Of a stretch of 64,000 nt of DNA, positions 1 to 8,520 are shown piece after piece (position 1 is the stretch's first letter; every line of letters begins with the position of its first letter). A program made the position numbers and the translations under genes. This DNA comes from Competibacter_A sp002352125. Lineage in GTDB: Bacteria; Pseudomonadota; Gammaproteobacteria; Competibacterales; Competibacteraceae. A model generated the notes under the pieces. It worked only from the letters and a program-made list of their open reading frames with translations. It was not told the DNA's origin and made no database searches. The stretch is taken from contig DAOROA010000004.1 in NCBI GenBank assembly GCA_035441325.1, forward strand, positions 38,059-102,058, in the 5' to 3' direction.

Positions 1-2815
1 TACCGAAATCGTCCAGGGCCAGCCCGATCTCCAATTGATCCAGCACCCGTAACGTCTCCAGCGTCTGGATCTCGGTTTCGACCAAGGCGGATTCGGTGAT
101 CTCCAGTTCCAAAGCGTGCGGCGGCAAACTGTAGGTTTCGAGCAAGCCGCGCACCCGATCGATCAGGCTCGGTTCGCGGAAGTGACGAGCCGCCAAGTTG
201 ATCGCCACGGTCAAGGGCGATGAGCCGGCCTCGCGCCAAGCAGCCAGTTGCCGGCACACTTCTTCCAGCATCCATTCGCCCAGCGCGACGATCAGGTCGC
301 TGGCCTCCGCCACCGGCACGAACTGCCCTGGCGGGACGAGGCCGCGTTCCGGGTGTTGCCAGCGCACCAGGGCTTCGGCCCCGACCGGCGCACCGTCGGC
401 CAACCGTACTTTGGGCTGATAATGGGCGCGCAATTGCCCTGCCGCGATAGCCTGGCGCAGCTCGCCTTCCAGCACCAGTCGTTCGAAGATGGCGGCATTC
501 ATCTCCGGGTCGTAAAACGCCCAGGCATTGCGCCCGTCTCTCTTGGCCCGATACAGGGCAGCGTCGGCGTTTTTGAGCAGTTCGGCGAAATCGGCGCCGT
601 CGTGCGGGTAGAGGGCGATGCCGATGGAAACGGTCGCGCCCAAATCGTGGCCGGCTACCGAAAACGGTTGACGAAAAATCGCCAGCAGTTTATCGGCCAC
701 CCGCAATGCGCCCGCCCGGTCGGCATCCGGCAACAGCAACACGAATTCGTCGCCTCCCAGCCGGCAAACGGTGTCGGTTTTTCGGGTCAACGACCGCAAG
801 CGCGTCGCCACCTGCACCAGCAACGCGTCACCCTCGGCGTGGCCCAGCGAATCGTTGACCTCCTTGAAACGATCCAGATCGAGAAACAGCACCGCCAGCG
901 GTGCATGCCGCCGCGCGGCTAGAGCCAAAGCCAGTTCCGCTCGCTGGTGCAACAACGCCCGGTTCGGCAAATCGGTCAGCGCATCGTAGTAGGCTAAACG
1001 CTCGATGCGCTGCTCGGTTTCCTTTTGCTGAGTGATGTCGGTGGCGATGCCGACGTAGTGGGTCAGCCCACCAGCCGCATCCCGGACCTCGTTGACGGTG
1101 GCCAATACCAAATACGCCACCCCGTCCTTACGCCGGCTCCAGAGTTCGCCTTGCCAAACACCTTCCCGGACCACGGCTTGCCACAGAGCGGCGTAATGGG
1201 CTTCCGACTGCCGTTCGGATTGCAAAAAACGTGGATTCCGGCCCAACACTTCAGCTTCTTCATAGCCGCTCATCGCGGTAAAGGCCGGGTTGACCGCAAC
1301 GATGCGCCGCTCGGCATCCGCGACCAGAATTCCTTCCCGCGCCGCTTCGAACACTGCCGCCGCCAAACGCTGCCGTCCCTCCGCCCGCCGCCGCTCGGTG
1401 ATTTCGCGGCCAGTACCCCGGTAACCGAGAAAGCGTCCAGAATCGTCGAACAGCGGTTCCCCGTTGATGCTATACCAGTATTCCTCGCCGTTTGCCTGGC
1501 GGATGCAATACTCGAACTCTCGAAACGGTTGGCGAGCTTCGAGCACCGCGCGATGTGCGGCCCACTGCGCTGGCGTCAGTTCGATCGGCAGCTCCCAGCG
1601 AGTTTTGCCCAGCGTCACAGCGGGAGGAATGTGAGTCGTCTGCGATAAGGTGCTGGAAAAGTAAGTGAACCGGAATTGATCATCCTGCTCCCAAAACCAA
1701 TCCGAGGCTAGCGTCGACAAGTCGCGAAAACGGGCCTCGCTGGCGACGAGCGCTCGTTCGCGCTCGCCGATAGCGGATGCCATCTGCCGGAGATTGTTGG
1801 TGAGCCCGACGAATTCCGCAATACGGAAGGTCGGCCACGAGCGATCGTAGTCGCCGTTGGCGACCGCATGGACTTGCTCGGCGTAGCGGTCGAAATACCG
1901 CGAAAAGCCGCGGGCCAATATCCAACCGGCCAGCGTCGCCAGCAACAGCGCGACCCCCAGGCCGGCAGCCGTCATCCATAGCGTGGCCGCAACCTGCCGA
2001 AACGCCTGACGGTACGGCTGGGCGACCAATACGTTCCAGTTGACCTGCGGAACGCTGGCCAAGACACCGACCAAGGTCTCGCCATCGAGCTCGAAAGTTT
2101 GGGTCGCGAATTGACCTTGCAACGCATCGCTGACGATGGGCAAGTAACTCAGGTTGAGCTGCTGACCGCTCGAAGTGTGCTGGGAACGAGCGATGACTTG
2201 GCCACGATGATCGAGAACTATCGCGGCCAAATCCGACTCGCCAGACAAACGCGCCAAGAACACGGCGAGCGGTTCGATAGCGATTTCGCCGACGATTATG
2301 TCGTCGGCCACCGGGATCGCCAACGCTACCGTGAGCCGCCCCGTGACGACGGACAGGAAAACCTCCGACCAAACCGGTTGGTTGCTTTCGCGCGCTTGGC
2401 GCAAAAAACCCCATCCGGACAAATTTACGCCGATCAAATCTTCGCGCAGAACGCGCCGAGATTCCGACAAGCCGACGGCATACACCGAGTCGGTCGCATC
2501 GACCACATAGATCGCTTCGAAGATCGTCCCCGTACCAACGTATGCGTCCAACGACTCGAACCAATCGGGAGCGGGTCGTTGGCCCAAGTCGCGCCGCAAT
2601 TTGGCTACCGTGTCGATCTGGCTCCGGGCGCCGAGCAAGTAGGTTTCCATCTGGTCGGCCACGGCGCGGGCCAACGCATGTTGGTGTACTTCGAGGTCGG
2701 CGCGGATCCGCGGCGCCAACCATAGCCACACCAATGCCGCGACCACGACCAAAGGCAACGCCGCCACCCACGCGAACCGCAGTGCTAACCACAGCCGAAG
2801 AGATTGCACCCGCAC
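1..2815 (-). CDS. Membrane sensor diguanylate cyclase/phosphodiesterase (sensor-HAMP-PAS-PAS-GGDEF-EAL), C-terminus off the window
   Basis: The minus-strand frame is open from GTG 2815 to the window edge (938 codons visible). A membrane segment (about residues 6-30), a periplasmic sensor region to about 275 and a second membrane segment (about 277-303) precede a HAMP-like stretch. Two PAS domains follow (about 370-490 and 500-610). The GGDEF domain has an intact GGDEF motif near residue 687, with an RKTD inhibitory site exactly five residues before it. The EAL domain starts with AEALVRW near residue 812 and reaches the ALDDFG region before the edge. Both cyclic-di-GMP domains therefore look intact as far as visible; net activity cannot be predicted. 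GTG 2815 is chosen because GAGG lies 5 nt upstream and the upstream binding-protein gene stops 7 bp before it, implying cotranscription and a shared sensory input. Confidence 0.92.
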   Translation of the reverse strand, partial: MRVQSLRLWLALRFAWVAALPLVVVAALVWLWLAPRIRADLEVHQHALARAVADQMETYLLGARSQIDTVAKLRRDLGQRPAPDWFESLDAYVGTGTIFEAIYVVDATDSVYAVGLSESRRVLREDLIGVNLSGWGFLRQARESNQPVWSEVFLSVVTGRLTVALAIPVADDIIVGEIAIEPLAVFLARLSGESDLAAIVLDHRGQVIARSQHTSSGQQLNLSYLPIVSDALQGQFATQTFELDGETLVGVLASVPQVNWNVLVAQPYRQAFRQVAATLWMTAAGLGVALLLATLAGWILARGFSRYFDRYAEQVHAVANGDYDRSWPTFRIAEFVGLTNNLRQMASAIGERERALVASEARFRDLSTLASDWFWEQDDQFRFTYFSSTLSQTTHIPPAVTLGKTRWELPIELTPAQWAAHRAVLEARQPFREFEYCIRQANGEEYWYSINGEPLFDDSGRFLGYRGTGREITERRRAEGRQRLAAAVFEAAREGILVADAERRIVAVNPAFTAMSGYEEAEVLGRNPRFLQSERQSEAHYAALWQAVVREGVWQGELWSRRKDGVAYLVLATVNEVRDAAGGLTHYVGIATDITQQKETEQRIERLAYYDALTDLPNRALLHQRAELALALAARRHAPLAVLFLDLDRFKEVNDSLGHAEGDALLVQVATRLRSLTRKTDTVCRLGGDEFVLLLPDADRAGALRVADKLLAIFRQPFSVAGHDLGATVSIGIALYPHDGADFAELLKNADAALYRAKRDGRNAWAFYDPEMNAAIFERLVLEGELRQAIAAGQLRAHYQPKVRLADGAPVGAEALVRWQHPERGLVPPGQFVPVAEASDLIVALGEWMLEEVCRQLAAWREAGSSPLTVAINLAARHFREPSLIDRVRGLLETYSLPPHALELEITESALVETEIQTLETLRVLDQLEIGLALDDFG

Positions 2816-2822
2816 GGTGGCC

Positions 2823-3947
2823 TCACTCGATCTTGACAAATCGGCCGTCCCGCACGACGGTGATAAATGTCTCGCGCTGGGCATCGCCGAAGTCATCGAA
2901 GCTCAACGGGTTTTGGACTCCTTCGAAGTGGCGTATCGCTAGCACGGTTTCTTTGAGACTCTGTTCCGGCCGGCGTTTGGCAAGCGCATCCAGCACCACG
3001 TTGGCGGCATCGAATCCGGCTGTACCGCCAAAGCCCGGCTCTTGGCCGAATCGCTCCAGATAGTGCTGGCGAAACGCTTGATAGGCAGGACTCAGGCTTT
3101 CCCGATCAAATAGTTGTGGTGCCGTCACACCCTCCACGGCTTGGCCGCCCAATTCCACCAATCGCTCGGTCGCACCCCATTCGGCCACCATGATCGGCAC
3201 GCGGGGATCGAGCTTGCGGATCTGCTGGCACAATAGCGCCGAATCGACCGAATTAGCGATGATCAACACGCCGTCGGGTTGAGCCGCGAGCAGCTCGCGA
3301 GCGATCGGCAAAAACGGAGTATCGCCGCCCGACTGGAAGCCGAGCGTTCGGATGATCGCACCGCCGTTTTGGCTAAAAGCATCCCTGAAGTTGCGCAGCC
3401 AGCTTTCCGTGTAGGCTTTATTGCCCAAGTCGTACGCCGTCGCCACACGCCGCAGGTTTCGCTGGTAAAGGGCATTTTTGGATGCGTACTGCCGAGTGGA
3501 CGCGATGACCCGAAAGAAATAGTCATCCAAACCCGAAAGGTCGTCTGCGGTAACGGTGGGGCTTACGACCAATACTTTCGCCTCGTTCGCGACCGGAACC
3601 ACGCGCATCGCCATAGCGCTGGTCATCGGTCCGACGATGGCGACGACTCCTTGGGCGACGAGATCGCGAGTCACTCGTTCGGCCACTTCCGGGTCCTGTT
3701 CGTCGTCTTTGATGATCAGCTCCACTTGGCGCCCTGCCACGCCACCGGCCCGGTTGCGCAATTCCACGGCGAGCAGGACACCGTTGCGGCCAGCAACCCC
3801 GAGGTCGGCCACCCGGCCCGAAATGCCGCCCACGAAGCCGATCCGGATTGGTTCGGACCGCGAGCAACTGCCCAACACGATCATCAGGCCAAGCAAAATG
3901 GTGCCCAGCCCCGCCCAGATTCCGACCCTCCCCCGTTCGATGATCAT
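2823..3947 (-). CDS. ABC-type (branched-chain amino acid family) substrate-binding lipoprotein
   Basis: 374 residues. A short hydrophobic signal ends in a lipobox (VLGSC), followed by a type I periplasmic-binding fold of the LivJ/LivK (Peripla_BP_6) kind: IRIGFVGGISG at the start, the VAIVGPMTSAMA segment, and GTAGFDAANVV near the C-terminus. It should be an outer-face lipoprotein binding a small ligand, possibly an amino acid. The frame is open upstream to 4025, but ATG 3947 gives a clean lipoprotein signal, so I prefer it. No permease or ATPase of the Liv type is adjacent. The only downstream partner is the GGDEF-EAL protein 7 bp away, so the protein more likely feeds a signalling receptor than a transporter. 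That role is inference. Confidence 0.85.
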   Translation of the reverse strand: MIIERGRVGIWAGLGTILLGLMIVLGSCSRSEPIRIGFVGGISGRVADLGVAGRNGVLLAVELRNRAGGVAGRQVELIIKDDEQDPEVAERVTRDLVAQGVVAIVGPMTSAMAMRVVPVANEAKVLVVSPTVTADDLSGLDDYFFRVIASTRQYASKNALYQRNLRRVATAYDLGNKAYTESWLRNFRDAFSQNGGAIIRTLGFQSGGDTPFLPIARELLAAQPDGVLIIANSVDSALLCQQIRKLDPRVPIMVAEWGATERLVELGGQAVEGVTAPQLFDRESLSPAYQAFRQHYLERFGQEPGFGGTAGFDAANVVLDALAKRRPEQSLKETVLAIRHFEGVQNPLSFDDFGDAQRETFITVVRDGRFVKIE

Positions 3948-4025
3948 CTTCAGCGCGCACCTCGAAAGTCGACAGAAAGTTATCCCAGCGCTCGCCCCTA
4001 ACAAAACAATTGGCATCCAGCGCAT

Positions 4026-4271
4026 TGCTCCAAGGCTTCGGCTTTTTGCCGGCGAGGGACGAAAACTCCTCGATAAACGCGCTTAATATGATAGTTTACC
4101 GCTGTCCCAACGGCCCGCAGAAAACATCCCAGCGGTTTGCGGCCTGCACCGAATCGCGACGGACATTTTCTCATCTTTTCCCGAGCGCCGGCTGGGAGAT
4201 TTCGCGTTCGCTTTCTCCAAACCGGCCGGGAACCTTTATAGTTCGCGGGTTCCGCTATCCTCGTTTCCGCC
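4026..4271. promoter_or_regulatory. Divergent intergenic region between binding protein and ABC operon
   Basis: This 246-base spacer separates two divergently transcribed units and must hold promoters for both. I see no convincing -35/-10 pair. TTTATAGTT at about 4234-4242 is the best -10-like string for the rightward ABC operon. No tRNA, repeat or further gene is apparent. Confidence 0.3.
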
Positions 4272-5408
4272 ATGCGCGCTTTTCTCGAACGGCAGAAATA
4301 TCTGATCGACTACACTCTGGCGGCCCTGTTGCGGCGCAAGGCTCGAAATTTCGGCCTGTTGCTGGTCTACACCCTGCTGGTATTTCTGTTTGCGTCCGCG
4401 CTGCTGCTCGGTCAAGGTTTGCGGCGGGAAGCGGCAATTTTGCTGCAAGACGCGCCCGAAGTGATCGTGCAACGGCTGGTCGCGGGCCGGCACGACCTGC
4501 TGCCGGCGAATTGGCTCGATACCTTGCGGCGGATTCGCGGAGTCGGCGCGGTGCAAGGCCGGTTGTGGGGCTATTACTACGACCCGGCAGTCAAGGCCAA
4601 CTACACCCTGATGGTCGCGCCGGAACGGCAACTCGCCAAGGACGAAATCGTGATCGGCGCGGCGCTGGCGCGGATCCGCCAAATCGGCATCGGCGATTAC
4701 CTCGGCTTGCGCGCCGCCGACGGCCAGCCGCTACCGCTCAAGGTGACCGGGATTCTGGACTCCGCCTCGGAGCTGCTGAGCGCCGACTTGCTATTGTTGT
4801 CCGAGGCCAGTTTTCGCGCGTTGTTCGACTTTCCGCCGGACGTTTATACCGATGCCGTGCTGACCGTGCGCAATCCGCGGGAAGCGCGGACCGTCGCGGA
4901 AAAAATCGTGCTGGCATTTCCCGGCAGCCGGCCAATTTTGCGAGCGGAAATCCTGCGCACCTACGATGCGGTGTTCAACTGGCGCGAGGGAATGCTGTTT
5001 ATCGTTTTGGGCACGCTACTGCTGGCGTTCGCGATTCTGGCCTGGGACAAGGCCGCCGGTCTCAGCGCCGAGGAAAAACGCGAAATCGGCATCCTCAAGG
5101 CCATCGGCTGGGAAACCGGCGACATTCTGCGGATGAAGCTGTGGGAAGGCGCCTTACTGTCGCTGACCGCTTTTTTGGCCGGCTACACACTGGCTTGGTG
5201 GCAAGTCTTTCACGGTGGCGCCCGGCTGTTCGCGCCGGCGTTGAAAGGCTGGGCGATTCTGTATCCCGATTTTCGGCTGACGCCTGCCGTGGACGGACAG
5301 CAAATCTTAGTGTTGCTGGCAGTGACGGTGCTGCCCTACATCGTCGCCACCCTGATTCCGGGCTGGCGGGCGGCGATTGCCGACCCCGACGCGGCGATGC
5401 GCGGATGA
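4272..5408 (+). CDS. ABC transporter permease, FtsX/MacB type
   Basis: 378 residues with the FtsX-like permease layout. One N-terminal membrane helix follows an amphipathic start (about 25-48). A large extracytoplasmic domain comes next (about 50-235). Three C-terminal helices surround EEKREIGILKAIGWETGDI, the hallmark cytoplasmic coupling segment of this family. It likely extracts or exports a lipid-linked or peptide substrate with the ATPase that follows, whose ATG overlaps its stop codon by 4 bp. The MacB/LolC superfamily covers many substrates, so the cargo is unknown. No Shine-Dalgarno is obvious before ATG 4272. Confidence 0.9.
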   Translation: MRAFLERQKYLIDYTLAALLRRKARNFGLLLVYTLLVFLFASALLLGQGLRREAAILLQDAPEVIVQRLVAGRHDLLPANWLDTLRRIRGVGAVQGRLWGYYYDPAVKANYTLMVAPERQLAKDEIVIGAALARIRQIGIGDYLGLRAADGQPLPLKVTGILDSASELLSADLLLLSEASFRALFDFPPDVYTDAVLTVRNPREARTVAEKIVLAFPGSRPILRAEILRTYDAVFNWREGMLFIVLGTLLLAFAILAWDKAAGLSAEEKREIGILKAIGWETGDILRMKLWEGALLSLTAFLAGYTLAWWQVFHGGARLFAPALKGWAILYPDFRLTPAVDGQQILVLLAVTVLPYIVATLIPGWRAAIADPDAAMRG

Positions 5409-6088
5409 TCGAGTTCTCGGCGGTCAACAAAGTCTTCAATCAGGGCCGGCCCAACGAATACCGGGCGCTGCGGGAAGTTAGCTTGACGCTGGAGCACGGC
5501 GGCGTCACCGTGTTCAAAGGACCCAGCGGCTCCGGCAAAACCACGTTGTTGACGCTGGCCGGCTGTTTGGCGCGACCGACCAGCGGACGTATCAAGCTGG
5601 ACGGCCGCTTGCTGTCCAACCTGCCGGAACGGTTTTTGACCGAGGTGCGGCGGCACACGTTCGGCTTCGTGTTCCAGCAATTCAACCTGATCCGGGGCTT
5701 GACGGTGCTGGAAAACGTGATGCTGCCGGCTTACCCGCTGGGCCGGCCTTACCGCGAATTGTCCGACGCCGCGCGGGAATGGCTGGACCGCTTCGGACTT
5801 GGCGGAAAAATCGCCAGCAAAGTGGAATGGCTATCCGGTGGCGAGTCGCAGCGCACCGCCCTCGCCCGCGCCCTGATCAACGATCCGGCGGTACTGATCG
5901 CCGACGAGCCGACCGCCAACCTCGACAGCGCCTTGTCGCGAGAAGTGCTGGCGCTGCTGGGCGAACTGGCCGCGCAAGGCCGGACGGTATTGATCAGCAG
6001 CCACGACCCGCTGGTGTTCGAAGCGATTCCCGTCAACCGCGTGATCGAACTGCACGACGGCCAAATCGCCGGAGACCGGCGATGCTGA
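5405..6088 (+). CDS. ABC transporter ATP-binding protein (LolD/MacB type)
   Basis: 227 residues, the size of stand-alone LolD-type ATPases. The Walker A motif is GPSGSGKTT, the Q-loop is VFQQFNL, the signature is LSGGESQR, Walker B with catalytic Glu is LIADEPTANLD, and the switch His is in SSHDP. The ATG overlaps the permease stop (ATGA at 5405-5408), and its own stop overlaps the next gene, so all three are translationally coupled. The reading frame is open for more than 1.3 kb upstream, but that part only shadows the permease gene. ATG 5405 is the natural family start. Confidence 0.95.
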   Translation: MIEFSAVNKVFNQGRPNEYRALREVSLTLEHGGVTVFKGPSGSGKTTLLTLAGCLARPTSGRIKLDGRLLSNLPERFLTEVRRHTFGFVFQQFNLIRGLTVLENVMLPAYPLGRPYRELSDAAREWLDRFGLGGKIASKVEWLSGGESQRTALARALINDPAVLIADEPTANLDSALSREVLALLGELAAQGRTVLISSHDPLVFEAIPVNRVIELHDGQIAGDRRC

Positions 6089-7110
6089 TCACGCCCGCCA
6101 TCGTCGCCCTGCAACTTGTCGCTTTCAGCGTGACCGGGACGGTGTTGCTCGCCAGCGGCTTCGCTTGGCGAATTCTGCGCCGCTGGAATATCGAGAGTGG
6201 CAGCGAGTTGCAACTGCGATTAGAGCGGCGGACCTATCTGATTTCCACCCTGCTCGGCTTCGCGCTGGGCGCGGAACTGCTGTCGCTGCTGCTGTTCGTC
6301 CATACTGCCGAAAACCTGTCCAACCAGTTTGTCGGCGCGATGTGCGCCACCGGTGTGCTGAACGTCAACGCCTTCGGTTTTCCCGCTTTGCTGCTGAAAA
6401 TCGCGGTGTTCTTTCTGGCGGCGCTGTGGCTGGTGTTGAACCGGGTCGATAATCGGGGCTACGACTATCCGCTAGTGCGGCCGAAATACGGCTTGCTGCT
6501 GGCCATCGCACCGTTGACCGTGGCCGAACTGGCAGCGCAGACCAGTTATTTCCTCGGTTTGGAACCGGAGGTCATTACCTCTTGTTGCGGGTCGCTGTTT
6601 GGTGCCGGCGGCCGAGGCGTCGCGTCTGAGTTGGCCGGCTTGCCGCCGTGGCCGACGCTGATATCGTTTTATGGAGCAGGCGGATTGATCGCCGTGAGTG
6701 GTGGGTGGCTGTTGCGTACCTTCGTCGATCCCCGGCCGACGAGGCGAGGAAGGTTGGCTGCAACCCTGTTCGCTGGCGGTAATCTGCTGGGTTTCGGCGT
6801 CGCCATCGCCACGATCATCGCCTTTCTGTCTCTCTACGTGTACGAGAACCCCAATCACCATTGTCCGTTTTGCCTGTTGAAAGCGGGCTACGGCTATATC
6901 GGTTACGTGCTCTATCTACTGCTGTTTGCCGCCACCGCCGCCGGATTGGGCGCCGGAGCCATCGCGCCGTGCCGTCGAATTCCCAGTCTGCAAGCGGTCA
7001 TTTCCGGCGAAGCCCGGCGCCTGACGTGGCTAGCGCTGGCGGGCTTTGGCTTATTTTACGGGCTGGCAACGTGGCTGATGGCGCGTTCCAACCTAATTTT
7101 GCTGCGTTAA
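6082..7110 (+). CDS. Polytopic membrane protein with conserved-looking cysteines, third gene of the ABC operon
   Basis: 342 residues with about eight hydrophobic helices. Cysteines occur in three striking places: MCATGVLN (about residue 92), ITSCCGSLF (about 170) and HHCPFCLLK (about 260). The last has the CxxC spacing of thiol-redox membrane enzymes such as VKOR, but the overall sequence is not VKOR that I can recognise. The start overlaps the ATPase stop by 7 bp, so it is made with the transporter. Metal or heme binding, or thiol-disulfide exchange linked to the exporter, are possible; the function is unknown to me. Confidence 0.8.
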   Translation: MLITPAIVALQLVAFSVTGTVLLASGFAWRILRRWNIESGSELQLRLERRTYLISTLLGFALGAELLSLLLFVHTAENLSNQFVGAMCATGVLNVNAFGFPALLLKIAVFFLAALWLVLNRVDNRGYDYPLVRPKYGLLLAIAPLTVAELAAQTSYFLGLEPEVITSCCGSLFGAGGRGVASELAGLPPWPTLISFYGAGGLIAVSGGWLLRTFVDPRPTRRGRLAATLFAGGNLLGFGVAIATIIAFLSLYVYENPNHHCPFCLLKAGYGYIGYVLYLLLFAATAAGLGAGAIAPCRRIPSLQAVISGEARRLTWLALAGFGLFYGLATWLMARSNLILLR

Positions 7111-7134
7111 CAACATCCAGCCGGAGCGTTTTTC

Positions 7135-8316
7135 CTGACCAATCCGCCGTTATCCTGGCTGTTGATCCTCGGCGCGCTGATCGCTTTCGCGCCGATGTCG
7201 ATCGACATGTACCTGCCCAGCCTGCCGGCTATCGCCGCCGAATTCGGCGCCGAACCTGCCGCCGCGCAGTTCACGCTGGCCAGTTTCTTCGTCGGATTGG
7301 CCATCGGCCAAGCGATTCACGGCCCACTCGCCGACCGCTACGGACGAAAACCGCCGTTGTACGCCGGCTTGACGCTCTACGTTGCAGCATCGGTCGGCTG
7401 CGCGCTGGCGCCCGATGTCGCCACGCTGACGGCGCTGCGCTTCGTGCAGGCGTTGGGCGGTTGCGCCGGAGTCGTGATCGCGCGGGCCGTGGTGCGCGAC
7501 CGTTTCGATGCGCACACGTCGGCGCGGATGTATTCGTTGCTGATGCTGGTCATGGGGCTGGCACCGATCCTCGCCCCCTTCGCCGGTGGTTGGATTCTCG
7601 TTTTTACCGGTTGGCGGGCGATTTTCGCCGCGCTGGCCCTGTTCGGACTGGCTTGTCTGTTCGCCGTCTGGCGCTTTCTGCCGGAAACCCGTCCAGCCCA
7701 TACCGCCGCCCGTGGTGGAATCGGCGCGACGTTGCGGGTTTACGCCGCGCTGTTACGGGATCGCAGCTTTTTGGGCTACACCTTGAGCGGCGGCTTCGCT
7801 CAAGCCGGCATGTTCGCCTACATCACCGGCTCGCCGCACGTCTTCATCGAGCTGTACGGCGTACCCGCGCAAGCTTACGGCTGGCTGTTCGGGCTCAACG
7901 CGTTGGGATTGATCGCCAGTTCGCAAATCAATCGGCGGCTGTTGCTGCGTCGCACCGCCGATTCGATCTTGCGCCGCGCCAATCGCGCGACCGCGTTATT
8001 GGGGTTGCTCTTGCTTGGCATCGCCGCGAGTGGCTGGGGTGGTTTTTTCGCACTGTTGGTCCCGCTATTTGGCTATCTCGCTAGCCTCGGTTTCACTGCC
8101 CCGAACGCGATGGCCAACGCGCTGGCACACCAAGGCGAGCGAGCGGGTAGCGCCTCGGCTTTGATCGGCACCCTGCAATTTGGGGTGGCGACCTTGTCGA
8201 GCATGACGGTCGGCTTGTTCGGCGGGGGTTCGGCGTTGCCGATGGCCGGAGTCATCGCCGGTTGCGGGCTGCTGGCCTACGCCGTGCACCGGACTTTGGT
8301 CGGGGATGGGATATAA
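7135..8316 (+). CDS. Bcr/CflA-type multidrug MFS transporter, probable CTG start
   Basis: 393 residues if started at CTG 7135. This is a 12-helix major facilitator of the drug:H+ antiporter-1 Bcr/CflA group: helix 1 carries APMSIDMYLPSLPA, and the loop 2-3 motif reads GPLADRYGRKP. The usual Bcr N-terminus (a few residues, then the LLILGAL helix) is recovered only by starting at CTG 7135, which has GGAG 8 nt upstream. The next in-frame start, TTG 7162, would cut helix 1 and has no Shine-Dalgarno. The gene begins 24 bp after the previous operon and may be cotranscribed. Substrate unknown. Confidence 0.88.
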   Translation: MTNPPLSWLLILGALIAFAPMSIDMYLPSLPAIAAEFGAEPAAAQFTLASFFVGLAIGQAIHGPLADRYGRKPPLYAGLTLYVAASVGCALAPDVATLTALRFVQALGGCAGVVIARAVVRDRFDAHTSARMYSLLMLVMGLAPILAPFAGGWILVFTGWRAIFAALALFGLACLFAVWRFLPETRPAHTAARGGIGATLRVYAALLRDRSFLGYTLSGGFAQAGMFAYITGSPHVFIELYGVPAQAYGWLFGLNALGLIASSQINRRLLLRRTADSILRRANRATALLGLLLLGIAASGWGGFFALLVPLFGYLASLGFTAPNAMANALAHQGERAGSASALIGTLQFGVATLSSMTVGLFGGGSALPMAGVIAGCGLLAYAVHRTLVGDGI

Positions 8317-8317
8317 T
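8312..8317 (+). promoter_or_regulatory. Candidate -10 element (TATAAT) for the small-ORF/SH3 operon
   Basis: A perfect TATAAT overlaps the stop codon of the MFS gene and lies about 50 nt before the small gene at 8368. No good -35 is present at 16-18 bp. It is therefore a candidate sigma-70 promoter only. Confidence 0.35.
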
Positions 8318-8367
8318 TTCCGCGCAGTTTCCAAACATGCAACGCTTCACTCGTGGAGGAGATGTCT

Positions 8368-8520
8368 ATGGCCGACGATGGCCGCTTTTCCAACAAGCCG
8401 CAAACCGGCGAGCACGCTCTCGCAAACAAAATTGCTCTGACTCTGTTTATCCCGACGAAATCGATTCCCGGCACGCCCGGTCCGAGTATCCGTCGCCCGG
8501 CCCAATCGGTGCTCGCGTGA
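8368..8520 (+). CDS. Small protein (50 aa), leader gene of the SH3-anchor protein
   Basis: ATG 8368 follows a very strong ribosome binding site (GGAGGAG at 8355-8361, spacing 6). The 50-codon frame ends at TGA 8518-8520, which overlaps the GTG start of the next gene (GTGA). The peptide is basic, has no membrane segment, and resembles nothing I know. ATG 8362 is an alternative in-frame start but lies too close to the Shine-Dalgarno. The best ribosome binding site in the transcript belongs to this ORF, whereas the downstream gene has none. It may therefore serve as a translational-coupling leader. Confidence 0.55.
   Translation: MADDGRFSNKPQTGEHALANKIALTLFIPTKSIPGTPGPSIRRPAQSVLA

Noticed and set aside
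1680..2792. A 370-codon minus-strand open frame at the left end
   Set aside because: Its product is Arg/Gly-rich noise. The true frame in the same DNA encodes the sensor, HAMP and PAS parts of the GGDEF-EAL protein.
2823..4025. Longer binding-protein form starting at 4025
   Set aside because: The extra 26 residues precede a complete lipoprotein signal and lack a signal-like pattern themselves.
4010..6088. A single open frame of 692 codons that looks like a fusion ending in an ABC ATPase
   Set aside because: Only the last 227 codons (from 5405) match the ATPase. The earlier part is the shadow frame of the FtsX-type permease gene.
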